Assembly: GCA_014239155.1 (NCBI GenBank)
Contig: JAAZZQ010000078.1
Coordinates: 1 to 64,000 of the forward strand
Reading direction: 5' to 3'
DNA from: Lachnospiraceae bacterium
GTDB lineage: Bacteria; Bacillota; Clostridia; Lachnospirales; Lachnospiraceae
Length of the DNA stretch: 64,000 nt
Of this stretch, positions 16,596 to 25,564 are shown one piece after another (the stretch's first letter is position 1; every line of letters begins with the position of its first letter). Position numbers and translations under genes: made by a program. A model generated the notes under the pieces. The model was given only the letters and a program-made list of their open reading frames with translations, ran no database searches and was not told the origin of the DNA.

Positions 16596-18191
16596 CTACT
16601 CATATTTATCCGCAAGGGAATTAATCTGGTCCGCAAACCTTGCCAACTCCTTGTTAGGTCTGCCCTCATTCTTATAAATAACCGCAATCAACCGCTGTCC
16701 AGCCGCCAACAGTCTTGCAAATACATCTGATACACTGCGCAGACGTTTCTTGACTGCAACAGGAGACGCCTCAAACTCAACCGCGCCTGTGATAAGGTCA
16801 ATGCGCGTACCAGAAAATGGCGCATATGCATCATATCCATGCTCTGTTCTCAGACAGTCTGCAAACAAACTGCAGGCAGTGTCCTCTCCATGCACAATAA
16901 ATACCTTGTCTGGCTTCTGCTCAAAAGCATTTATCCACTCTATCAAGCCGCCTTTATCTGCATGGCCGCTAAGTCCCGGCAACTGTGTGATTTTTGCTCT
17001 GACTTCCACCGCCTCACCAAAGAGTTTTACCTCATCTGCACCCTCTATCAAAATACGTCCCAGTGTACCCGCCGCCTGATATCCTACAAAAAGGATCGTA
17101 CACTCCGGTCTCCAGAGATTGTGTTTTAAATGATGCCGGATTCGCCCTGCCTCACACATACCGCTTGCAGAAATAATTACTTTCGGCGTCATATCAAAGT
17201 TAATCTCTTTGGATTCCTCACTTGTGATGGCAAGTTTTAACCCTGGAAAATTTAACGGATTAATACCCTTGTTCACCAACTCCATTGCTTCCTCGTCAAA
17301 ACAAGTATATATATTTTTCTGAAATACTCCTGTCGCCTCCACAGCAAGCGGGCTGTCCACATATACCTCAAAGCGCGGAAAATTTGGTATCATGTTATCT
17401 GCTTTTATCTTCCTTAGAAAATACAAGATTTCCTGTGTTCTACCCACCGCAAACGAAGGAATGACAACATTCCCTCCTTTTGCAAAAGTCCGGTTAATAA
17501 CTTCAGCAAGATCTGAGACATACCCCTCTTTCTGTCTGGGATGATACCGATCTCCATATGTCGCTTCCATAACAACATAATCTGCCTCTTTTGTGTAAAT
17601 TGGATCTTTGATAAGCGGTTGATTTTTATTCCCAATATCACCCGAAAAAACAATTTTCTTCGTCACACCATTCTCAGTCAGCCAGACCTCAATACTGGCA
17701 GACCCAAGCAAATGTCCCACATCTGTAAATCGAATGTGGATGCCCTCGCTAATCTCGACCTCTTTGTTATATGCACATGGAACAATGCTTCTAATCACGC
17801 CATCTGCATCCTCCATAGTATAGGCTGGCTCAACTGGTTCAATCCCAGAATGCCTCTTTGCCTTTCTGTTCTTCCACTCCGCTTCCTGCATCTGAATATG
17901 CGCACAGTCCCGCAGCATAATCGAACACAAACCCGCAGATGCCTCTGTTGCAAATACCTTCCCACGAAAACCTCTCGCATACAATAACGGTAAATTCCCT
18001 GAGTGATCTACATGTGCATGTGTCAGAAACACATAGTCAATCTGTGCCTCATCAACAGGCAACTCACAGCACTCAAAGGGATTCGACCCTTGCTGCATAC
18101 CGCAGTCCACAAGAATATTCTTCCCGCACGTCTGCATGAAATGACAGCTTCCTGTTACTTGATGGTCTGCTCCTACAAAGGTAAGTTTCAT
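16596..18191 (-). CDS. MBL-fold beta-CASP ribonuclease-like hydrolase
   Basis: About 531 residues from the ATG at 18191, which has AAAGGAGG 8 nt upstream. It carries the metallo-beta-lactamase motif FLTHAHVDHSG, further metal ligands (DVGHLLGSASIE and FSGDIGN), and the beta-CASP features VVMEATYGDRYH, ISASGMCEAGRIRHHL and LPGLSGHADKGGLIEW. The family includes CPSF73-like RNA endonucleases and exonucleases; bacterial members such as this are usually annotated as exonucleases of RNA metabolism. The C-terminal ~70 residues are an extra helical extension. Confidence 0.9.
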   Translation of the reverse strand: MKLTFVGADHQVTGSCHFMQTCGKNILVDCGMQQGSNPFECCELPVDEAQIDYVFLTHAHVDHSGNLPLLYARGFRGKVFATEASAGLCSIMLRDCAHIQMQEAEWKNRKAKRHSGIEPVEPAYTMEDADGVIRSIVPCAYNKEVEISEGIHIRFTDVGHLLGSASIEVWLTENGVTKKIVFSGDIGNKNQPLIKDPIYTKEADYVVMEATYGDRYHPRQKEGYVSDLAEVINRTFAKGGNVVIPSFAVGRTQEILYFLRKIKADNMIPNFPRFEVYVDSPLAVEATGVFQKNIYTCFDEEAMELVNKGINPLNFPGLKLAITSEESKEINFDMTPKVIISASGMCEAGRIRHHLKHNLWRPECTILFVGYQAAGTLGRILIEGADEVKLFGEAVEVRAKITQLPGLSGHADKGGLIEWINAFEQKPDKVFIVHGEDTACSLFADCLRTEHGYDAYAPFSGTRIDLITGAVEFEASPVAVKKRLRSVSDVFARLLAAGQRLIAVIYKNEGRPNKELARFADQINSLADKYE

Positions 18192-18299
18192 ACAAATTCC
18201 TCCTTTTATTCTTATTTTCAAACTTTTGTGCTATAATCTACCTATACACAGGCATTGATAACTGCAATTTCTTACTTTTTTAATCAAAAGCGTGTTTGA

Positions 18300-18671
18300 T
18301 TACTCAAGATGCTGTTTTACAAATTTCTTGATTGCATCATAACTTTCCTGACTAAGGATATGCTCTATTTTGCATGCATCCTCAACAGCAACATCTGCGG
18401 GAACCCCTAGACCTATCAGCCATCCAGAGATAAATTCATGCCGCTCATACACCATCTGCGCAATCCTGCTGCCAGAATCCGTAAGATAAATAAAACCAGC
18501 ATTTGTAACTGTTATATAATTTTTCTCTCGCAGATTTTTCATTGCAATGCTCACACTGGATTTCTTAAAACCAAGCTCATTTGCAATATCAACCGAACGC
18601 ACAACAGGAAGTTTTTTGCTCAATATCAATATTGTTTCCAGATAATTCTCCGCAGATTCATTCTCTATCAT
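18300..18671 (-). CDS. DtxR/MntR-family metal-dependent regulator
   Basis: 123 residues: an N-terminal winged helix (VVRSVDIANELGFKKSSVSIAMKNL) and a metal-binding dimerisation domain with RHEFISGWL and CKIEHILS supplying His and Glu ligands. Short members without an SH3 tail are MntR-like and control Mn2+ or Fe2+ homeostasis. The first-site acidic residue (Asp8 of B. subtilis MntR, in the EDYLE pattern) is Asn here (AENYLETI), which could change metal choice. No transporter gene is adjacent. Confidence 0.88.
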   Translation of the reverse strand: MIENESAENYLETILILSKKLPVVRSVDIANELGFKKSSVSIAMKNLREKNYITVTNAGFIYLTDSGSRIAQMVYERHEFISGWLIGLGVPADVAVEDACKIEHILSQESYDAIKKFVKQHLE

Positions 18672-18779
18672 TCTTCTCCCCCATTCAGCTAGAAAGCGTT
18701 AACAGTTCCTTATAATTATTGCCAAGTATACCACACATTTCGCCAAATATCAACCGTTCTGACAGCCTTTACGGACGTT

Positions 18780-20066
18780 CTAAATTTTTGCAAACAATAA
18801 AACATGAAAAATTCCTTTTTCACAATAACAACCAATATTTCCGCCAACCTTATCTGAAAACGCCTGCACACTCTGCATCCCCAAACCGTGTCCATCCCCT
18901 GCTTGACTCTTTGGAAGACCTGTCATCGCATCAAGCATAATCTCCTTTTCATATGCATTCCAAACATGAATCAGCACATGTTTTTTGTCACATTCAATCT
19001 TTATCTCCACGCGTTTTTCTTTTGTTTGAAATTCACTCACACAGCGCACTGCATTCTCCATCAGATTAGCAATCACCGCAGCAAACTCATAATCATTAAA
19101 TGGAAGTTCCCGTGGTACAGCCGCCTCAAGTTGCACAGACACATCACACTGTTGCGCTTTCTCCATCATATGAGAGATAATAGAGTTTGACATCAAGTTC
19201 TCACAGTACTTCACTATTTTATTTTCATCAGAAACTGCCTTAATATGCGCGGTCACATTCCGAATCTCATCATACGCCTGTTGATTTAACAGGGCATCAA
19301 TCATACCAGAATAGTGACGCATGTCATGGCGTAAAATCTTCAAATTGTGCTCCGACTGCTCCACTAGACTGTATTGCGACTCCAATCCATTTATATAGGA
19401 TTCAAAAAATACGTTTTTCCAATAAATTCCTGCCCGCTCTGACTCACTTTCCAGATATCGCAACACAACCACATAAGAGACAAACATGGTGATAAGAAAT
19501 AATAGAACGGCTGGAATATTTTGTGGATTATCTTCAAGTTTAATTGGAAAAAATGCCAGCGTGCAAAAACTGCAATAAAAAAATACGGGTATCAGACACA
19601 ACTCCCACCAGCTTTTCCCTGACTCCCGCTCCTGAAATCGAAAACAGATTACTCTAATTCGGACATATAATACAAATAAAATAGTAATATGAATTACAAC
19701 ACTTCCCACTATAGAAATCACCATATTATTTGTCCAAATATACAAAATTGTCGCCATGACACTCCCTGCTATTACATAGTTGGAAGCGCTAAGTCCAATA
19801 AACAAAAGTTTGCTATCACGATGCCTTGCAATATACACCCCTGTAAACTGTGTCACACAAATCTGAAAAATTGTCACAAACAAATAACATAATTGACTTT
19901 CTGGAAAAAAATTTAATTTCAAAAAGTCTGTTGTGGTCAGCATCAGAAAAGAAGTGATACATACCCCCGCCGTCCTCTTTTTGGAGTACCGATGTACAAT
20001 AAATAAGTACATAAACAGCATCAAAAAAACATGGCTAATCATATATGATATATTTTTGTAGTTCAC
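18780..20066 (-). CDS. GHKL-domain sensor histidine kinase (AgrC-like)
   Basis: 428 residues. Five to seven hydrophobic segments fill the first ~210 residues, followed by a dimerisation helix with the phospho-acceptor His in LKILRHDMRHYSGM and a GHKL ATPase domain (FAAVIANLMENAVRCV as N-box, GDGHGLGMQSV as G-box). This is the layout of peptide-sensing AgrC-type kinases. It starts with GTG, 7 nt after GGGAGGGG. It lies 16 nt after its LytTR response regulator. No agrB or agrD peptide gene is visible nearby. Confidence 0.9.
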   Translation of the reverse strand: MNYKNISYMISHVFLMLFMYLFIVHRYSKKRTAGVCITSFLMLTTTDFLKLNFFPESQLCYLFVTIFQICVTQFTGVYIARHRDSKLLFIGLSASNYVIAGSVMATILYIWTNNMVISIVGSVVIHITILFVLYVRIRVICFRFQERESGKSWWELCLIPVFFYCSFCTLAFFPIKLEDNPQNIPAVLLFLITMFVSYVVVLRYLESESERAGIYWKNVFFESYINGLESQYSLVEQSEHNLKILRHDMRHYSGMIDALLNQQAYDEIRNVTAHIKAVSDENKIVKYCENLMSNSIISHMMEKAQQCDVSVQLEAAVPRELPFNDYEFAAVIANLMENAVRCVSEFQTKEKRVEIKIECDKKHVLIHVWNAYEKEIMLDAMTGLPKSQAGDGHGLGMQSVQAFSDKVGGNIGCYCEKGIFHVLLFAKI

Positions 20067-20081
20067 ATCTTTTCCCCTCCC

Positions 20082-20816
20082 CTATTGATAACACACAGAA
20101 AGAAATTGCAAATACGCTCGCCTTACATCGGCAGCTCTAGTTTTACTGACAGGAATCCTTTTCCCACTCTCCATCACAATCTCACTCTGTTCCAATTTCT
20201 TTACATGTTCCATATTAATAAGGAAAGATTTATGTACCTGTAGAAAACTTCGATCTCCTGCAATTTCCCGAATCTCCTCATCAAACGACTTTCTAATAAA
20301 AATACTCCTGATATTTTCACCATCATCTAAACAGACATTCAATGTCCGAGAATAATTTTCAATATATTCAATTCGGGAATAAGACACTGATAATGTGCCT
20401 TCCTTTGTCTTTATAGGAAATAAATGTTCTTTGCGTGTTCCAGTATAAGAGCGCGCAAAATTCATGGCCTCAAAAAAGGTCTCCTCGCTGACTGGCTTTA
20501 ATAAGTACCGCGCTGCGTGAACCCCATAAGCCTCCAATGCATAATCATCCGATGAAGTAATGTATATAATTACCCCATCACCATCGGCTTGGCGGATCAG
20601 GCTGCCAATATCGAGTCCTGACCTGTCAGACATAATCATATCCAATATATAAATATCAGCCTGTTCCCCAACCAAAATTTTGTTATACAATACAGTAGCA
20701 TCCAAATACTTTTCAACTGCAAAATCAACATCCGAAATTGATTCTTTGTATTGTTCTAGCAGGGTTTCTATTGTTTGTAAATACTCAACACAATCATCGC
20801 AAACCACTACTTTCAT
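20082..20816 (-). CDS. LytTR-family response regulator
   Basis: 244 residues: an N-terminal receiver domain (VVCDDCVEY acidic pocket, phospho-acceptor Asp in IYILDMIMSD, Lys in RYLLKPVSEETF) and a C-terminal LytTR DNA-binding domain (IEYIENYSRTLNVCL, FLQVHKSFLINMEHV). It pairs with the GHKL kinase directly downstream. The regulator gene comes first, and its ribosome binding site is weak. Targets are not known; LytTR sites usually occur as paired repeats near promoters. Confidence 0.92.
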   Translation of the reverse strand: MKVVVCDDCVEYLQTIETLLEQYKESISDVDFAVEKYLDATVLYNKILVGEQADIYILDMIMSDRSGLDIGSLIRQADGDGVIIYITSSDDYALEAYGVHAARYLLKPVSEETFFEAMNFARSYTGTRKEHLFPIKTKEGTLSVSYSRIEYIENYSRTLNVCLDDGENIRSIFIRKSFDEEIREIAGDRSFLQVHKSFLINMEHVKKLEQSEIVMESGKRIPVSKTRAADVRRAYLQFLSVCYQ

Positions 20817-20934
20817 AAATATGCGCCTTACTTTCCTCTATGCAAAATATATTATGTTTAATTTTTGCATAAATTCTATAAATTTATTTTCTTTTAACCT
20901 CCAACATTAAAAGAAAAATATAGCAATATAAGTA

Positions 20935-21444
20935 TTATAATACCAGTGATGGAGCTGTATATACACGTGTTCCCAACTCACTATTTAACATGTACAAGCT
21001 GCGCGCATCCTCTCCAAAAAGCTCCATCTTGGTAATCTGGTCCATGGAATTTTTTTCCTCCTCACCCTGCTCTTTGACAAACCAGTCCAGAAACTGCGTC
21101 GTGCGGAAATCCTTTGCTTCCTGTGCCGCATCATAGATTGTATTAATCAATGATGTCACATAGCGCTCATGCGCGAGCCCAACTTTAAGCGGGTCTACTA
21201 ATGTCTCAAAAACCGCATCTGGCTTTGCAATCGTCTCCAGTGTAACCTGCTGATCGTTATTCTGCAAATATCGGTACATTAGCATTGCATGATCTTGCTC
21301 TTCTTTTGCCTGAACTTCATACCAGTTGGCAAATCCATCTAGTCCTTTTTTAGTATAAAAATTTGCTATATCAAGATACAGATATGCCGAGTAAAACTCC
21401 TTGTTAATCTGCTCATTTAATAACATTGCTACTTTTTCGTTCAT
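20935..21444 (-). CDS. ftnA: Non-heme ferritin
   Basis: 169 residues, the four-helix ferritin fold. Ferroxidase ligands are visible as Glu17 in NKEFYSAYLY, Glu-x-x-His in AKEEQDHAMLM, Glu94 in AHERYV and Glu127 in FVKEQGEEEKN. It oxidises Fe2+ and stores it as a mineral in a 24-mer cage. It lacks heme and is of the bacterial H-type. A good promoter lies just upstream. No heme or Fe uptake genes adjoin. Confidence 0.94.
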   Translation of the reverse strand: MNEKVAMLLNEQINKEFYSAYLYLDIANFYTKKGLDGFANWYEVQAKEEQDHAMLMYRYLQNNDQQVTLETIAKPDAVFETLVDPLKVGLAHERYVTSLINTIYDAAQEAKDFRTTQFLDWFVKEQGEEEKNSMDQITKMELFGEDARSLYMLNSELGTRVYTAPSLVL

Positions 21445-21480
21445 TTTTTATCCTCCTCAAATAAACAATATTACCTGTCT

Positions 21481-21509
21481 ATTATCAACTATAACATAAC
21501 ACCTGTCAA
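21481..21509 (-). promoter_or_regulatory. Sigma-A-type promoter of the ferritin gene
   Basis: On the minus strand TTGACA (21504-21509), a 17-nt spacer and GATAAT (21481-21486) form a near-consensus promoter about 40 nt before the ferritin start. Confidence 0.7.
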
Positions 21510-21685
21510 GTCCACTTTTAAGAACAGTTGTTACGATTCACGATCAATATCAGTTAATTAAGTACCCCTGATAAACAGGTTATTAGCACCTTTTATATCA
21601 TTTTTATGTACTTTTTGGTTACACCTCACTCAAAGCCAAAGGGGTACAACCAAAATTTCAGCCAAAACAGCCTATAAAAAGACTT

Positions 21686-21710
21686 AAAAAGCCCATAAAA
21701 AGGCTTTTTT
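21686..21710 (-). terminator. Terminator after the PLP decarboxylase gene
   Basis: AAAAAGCC/GGCTTTTTT hairpin with T-rich flanks, about 55 nt past the stop at 21764. The remaining intergenic DNA up to the ferritin promoter (21510-21685) has a second imperfect inverted repeat (TTGGTTACACC near 21617 against GGGGTACAACCAA near 21640) and no gene. Confidence 0.6.
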
Positions 21711-21763
21711 AAGATGTTTTCTTAACAAACTGACATTGCCCATGAGTCGTAATAACCAGTTTC

Positions 21764-23212
21764 TTATTCGGGTATTATCTGAATGTTTTCCAATCTTTGG
21801 TCTCCGTCCACACCATGCATATGACGCCCCTCTCTGCGAAAACATTCGATGTACGCCCACACTTCCTGACTGATTCGTTCGCCGGGATAGAGCACTGGAA
21901 TCCCCGGCGGATATGGTGCAATCATCTGACCAGATATCTGACCAGCAGCCTCCTGCCAGCTGACAAATATTTTCTTGGAGAAATAAGCGCTGCGCGGTGT
22001 TAAAACCTGCTCTGGAAGTGGAGGAAAAGGCGGATATGTCTTTTCTCTCTGCAACGCTGCATGTCCTATACGTGTTTCACTAATCTCTGTACATGCGGCA
22101 ATCAGTCTGTCCAAATCCTGTATTTCATTTGCATAAGTGACAATCGCAAGCACATTTTCTTGATCTGCAAGTTCCATATTAACTGCATACTTTTCATAAA
22201 GAATTTGTTCTAATGCATATCCCGTCAATCCAATTTCGCGCGCGGACAACACAAGTCGCGTACTGTCGATCCGCCCACTCTCCATACAGCGAAACCCTGC
22301 AATCCCCGCAATCTTTTTTCTTGCATACTCTGCTAAAAACAGCGCCTTTTCCATCATTTCTGCTCCATGAAGCGCAAGCTCATACCGCGCACAGTCAAGT
22401 GAAGTCATCAAAAGATAACTTGGACTTGTGCTCTGCACCAACTGCAAATTCTGCGCAATACGCCCCAATGCCTCAGCGCCTACACCGTGATATTTGCTGT
22501 GTAGCACAGAACTTTGTGTCAAAGCGCCTGTCACCTTATGCATACTCTGTACACAGATATCTGCTCCCGCCGCAAGCGCTCCCACAGGAAGTGCCTTATG
22601 AAAGTACAAATGCCCTCCATGCGCCTCATCCACCAACAAAAGAGCATTATATTCATGACAGACTTTTGCAATTGCCACCAAGTCAGAACACACCCCATAA
22701 TAGCTTGGATTCACCATAAAAAGCGCCCTACAATCAGGATTTTCTGCAAATCCTTTTCTGACAGACGCCTCTGTAATCTCACCTTGTATCCCCCACTCAC
22801 AAATTACTTCTGGCATCAAATATATAGGTTTTGCCCCGGACAAAATCAGTCCCATCATCGCGGATTTATGCGCATTTCTGGCAACCAAAATTTTTTCACC
22901 CGCAAATGCTGCACTGAGAATCATTGCCTCATTTCCACAAGTACTTCCATTTACAAGAAAAAAACTTTGGTCCGCTCCATAGAGCACAGCGAGCAACTTT
23001 TGTGCCTCATCAATCGCTCCCTCAGGACAGTGCAAATCATCCGTGAGAGGAGTTTCCGTCACATCATAAGCAAAAATTTTCTCTCCAACAATATTTGTCC
23101 AACGCGGGCTGATTCCCTTATCCAACCGATGTCCAGGTACCCGAAAATATGCTGGCCTCGTAGCAATAAACTCTGTGACAGCATCCAAAAGCGGTATCTT
23201 GTTTTGTATCAT
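21764..23212 (-). CDS. PLP-dependent Orn/Lys/Arg decarboxylase-family protein
   Basis: 482 residues, fold-type I decarboxylase of the short Gram-positive class (SpeA/YaaO-like). It begins with YFRVPGHRLDKGISPRW; the PLP-binding lysine is in QSMHKVTGALTQSS, with LLLVDEAHGGHLYF as the cofactor Asp/His region. It could make cadaverine, agmatine or putrescine; the exact substrate cannot be told from sequence. It lacks the N-terminal wing domain of the large inducible enzymes. Divergent from the PHP gene with about 70 nt between them. Confidence 0.88.
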   Translation of the reverse strand: MIQNKIPLLDAVTEFIATRPAYFRVPGHRLDKGISPRWTNIVGEKIFAYDVTETPLTDDLHCPEGAIDEAQKLLAVLYGADQSFFLVNGSTCGNEAMILSAAFAGEKILVARNAHKSAMMGLILSGAKPIYLMPEVICEWGIQGEITEASVRKGFAENPDCRALFMVNPSYYGVCSDLVAIAKVCHEYNALLLVDEAHGGHLYFHKALPVGALAAGADICVQSMHKVTGALTQSSVLHSKYHGVGAEALGRIAQNLQLVQSTSPSYLLMTSLDCARYELALHGAEMMEKALFLAEYARKKIAGIAGFRCMESGRIDSTRLVLSAREIGLTGYALEQILYEKYAVNMELADQENVLAIVTYANEIQDLDRLIAACTEISETRIGHAALQREKTYPPFPPLPEQVLTPRSAYFSKKIFVSWQEAAGQISGQMIAPYPPGIPVLYPGERISQEVWAYIECFRREGRHMHGVDGDQRLENIQIIPE

Positions 23213-23285
23213 TTCCTTTATTCCCTTTCTACGAATTTTGTGTTATAATACTTTTTTGAAAAAAACTCTAGGAGGCACTTTGCAT

Positions 23286-24083
23286 ATGTCTTACATCTAT
23301 GAAACCCACTTACATACAACTGCTGCCAGTGCGTGCGCCAAAAGTGCAGGCTACGAATACATTTCTTTCTACAAAAATCTCGGATATGACGGTATTATTG
23401 TCACAGATCACTTTTTTAATGGAAATTGCTGTGTCCCTCAAAATTTACCGTGGGAGGAGCGCGTGGATATTTTTTGCAGTGGCTATGAAGATGCCAAATC
23501 TGAAGGTGACAAGCAAGGACTCAAAGTATTTTTCGCATGGGAATGTCGATTTAACGGAGATGAATTTCTTGTCTACGGACTCGATAAAAAATGGCTAAAA
23601 GCCCATCCCGAGATAATGACATGGGATCATATTACACATTACCAACAAATTAAGGCAAACGGGGGCCTTGTCGTGCAAGCACACCCTTTTAGAGAAAGAG
23701 GATATCTGTCCGAAATCTATGTACATCCACACCAATGTGATGCCTTTGAAGTGGCAAACTGCGGCAATCCCCATGAGCAAGACCGCCTTGCATACCGCTA
23801 CGCCAAGGAACACCATATTACAATGACTGCCGGCTCAGACATCCACCATGTTGGCAGAACAGACAATGGCTATATCTATGGTATGGAATTTGACACCCCC
23901 TTAGATTCCATCACGGACTATGTAACACGAATCAAACATCAAAGTGGATTTTCTCTCCATGTCCCGCCACAACATCTTGCGTGGAAAGAAGGCACTACAA
24001 ACCATTTGCCTGTATATATCTTTGACAAAAATAATAATCCCATTTCCACAGACAGCGTAGCATGTATTCTTTCAACTTTTTAG
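23286..24083 (+). CDS. PHP-domain phosphoesterase
   Basis: About 265 residues from the ATG at 23286, which has AGGAGG upstream. PHP metal motifs are present in order: YETHLHTTAASAC, IVTDHFFNG, VQAHPFRERGY and TAGSDIHHVG. Such proteins are metal-dependent phosphoesterases acting on nucleotides or small phosphates; the substrate is unknown. Its 3' end overlaps the convergent trkH gene by 12 nt, with no room for a separate terminator between them. Confidence 0.9.
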   Translation: MSYIYETHLHTTAASACAKSAGYEYISFYKNLGYDGIIVTDHFFNGNCCVPQNLPWEERVDIFCSGYEDAKSEGDKQGLKVFFAWECRFNGDEFLVYGLDKKWLKAHPEIMTWDHITHYQQIKANGGLVVQAHPFRERGYLSEIYVHPHQCDAFEVANCGNPHEQDRLAYRYAKEHHITMTAGSDIHHVGRTDNGYIYGMEFDTPLDSITDYVTRIKHQSGFSLHVPPQHLAWKEGTTNHLPVYIFDKNNNPISTDSVACILSTF

Positions 24084-25532
24084 GCGTCCCCATGTGCTTC
24101 TAGAAAACAGAATTAAAATCGGGAAAATCTCAAGTCTGCCTGCAAGCATATCAAAAATCAACACCAATTTTGACAGCCAGCTAAAATCACCAAAATTGCA
24201 GGTAGGCCCTACTGCCTCAAGACCTGGTCCAATGTTATTAAAGCAAGAGAGCACCGCTGTAATATTTGTTGTAATCGAAAATTTGTCAATTGACACCAAA
24301 ATAAAACTGACAAATAAAATAACTACATAAGCAGAGAGATACGCATTTGTATTCTCGAGCACTTTTTCATCAATCATATGGTTGTTGATTCTTACAACCT
24401 GCACTTTCTGCGGTGATATTGCGCGGCGGAGACTTCTGCGGAGACTTCTGACCACAATCAGCACCCGCGCACACTTAAATCCCCCTCCTGTACTTCCCGC
24501 ACTTGCACCGATTACCATCAATCCCAATATAATCGCCTTGGAAAAACTAGGCCACAAATCAAAATCTGTCGTTGCAAATCCAGTTGTTGTCACAATGCTT
24601 GCCACCTGAAAAGCCGCATGCCGCACAGTCTCTTCCAGAGTGTCATAAAAACCTCTGAGATTGAGCGTAATTAATACGATACTGCCAAACACAATCCCTA
24701 AGTAAAGCCGCAATTCCTCATCTTTAAACACACTGTAAAACTGACGCAGCAAAAGCATATAATAACAGCTAAAATTTATACCAAACAGCAACATAAAGAC
24801 AGTACATACATTCTGAATATATGGGCTATAACTGGCAATACTGTCATTTTTAATTCCAAATCCGCCTGTTCCCGCTGTACCAAATGCTGTACATACAGAA
24901 TCAAATAATGGCATCCCCCCCAAAAGTAAAAAGATAATATTTACAATCGTAAGCATCATATAAATCAAATATAGAATTTCCGCTGTCTTTTTCATCTTTG
25001 GCACTAGTTTTCCCACTTGCGGCCCCGGACTCTCCGCCCTTAGAAGATGCATTGTAAAACCTTTACTGCTCTCCCCAAAAGCCCCTACTGCCAACACAAA
25101 GACAAGCACTCCCATTCCGCCTAGCCAATGTGTAAAACTTCTCCAATAAAGCGTTCCTTTGGAAAGTACTTCCACCTCCGACAGAATCGACGCGCCTGTT
25201 GTTGTAAATCCGGATACTGTCTCAAACAGTGCATCCAAATACAAAGGGATTTCCCTAGAAATATAAAATGGCAAAGACCCCAAAAGACTCATTACAATCC
25301 AACTAACACCAACACAGACCAAACCTTCTCTTGCCCGAAATCCCTTTTTATTTCCCTTGCACAACACACTTAAAAGCAGTGCCAAAACGAAAATAATACC
25401 AAAACTGGCAGCAAATCCTATTGCTGCCATCCTCTCCTTCTGAGCCAGACTGATTGCCAGCGGTACTGCCATAAAGGCTGCTTCCACTAGCAGAATATGC
25501 CCTATAAATCTGCCCATCATCTTATAATTCAT
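24072..25532 (-). CDS. trkH: Trk/Ktr potassium uptake transmembrane subunit
   Basis: 486 residues, about ten hydrophobic segments and four selectivity-filter loops (TTTGASIL, GTAGTGGFG, TTTGFATTD and SAGSTGGGFK), as in TrkH/KtrB. It imports K+ across the cytoplasmic membrane with TrkA as gating subunit. It lies 33 nt after trkA, in a two-gene operon. Its stop overlaps the end of the plus-strand PHP gene. Confidence 0.95.
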   Translation of the reverse strand: MNYKMMGRFIGHILLVEAAFMAVPLAISLAQKERMAAIGFAASFGIIFVLALLLSVLCKGNKKGFRAREGLVCVGVSWIVMSLLGSLPFYISREIPLYLDALFETVSGFTTTGASILSEVEVLSKGTLYWRSFTHWLGGMGVLVFVLAVGAFGESSKGFTMHLLRAESPGPQVGKLVPKMKKTAEILYLIYMMLTIVNIIFLLLGGMPLFDSVCTAFGTAGTGGFGIKNDSIASYSPYIQNVCTVFMLLFGINFSCYYMLLLRQFYSVFKDEELRLYLGIVFGSIVLITLNLRGFYDTLEETVRHAAFQVASIVTTTGFATTDFDLWPSFSKAIILGLMVIGASAGSTGGGFKCARVLIVVRSLRRSLRRAISPQKVQVVRINNHMIDEKVLENTNAYLSAYVVILFVSFILVSIDKFSITTNITAVLSCFNNIGPGLEAVGPTCNFGDFSWLSKLVLIFDMLAGRLEIFPILILFSRSTWGRLKS

Positions 25533-25564
25533 GACTGCATATCCTCCCTTTTACCGACAATCGC

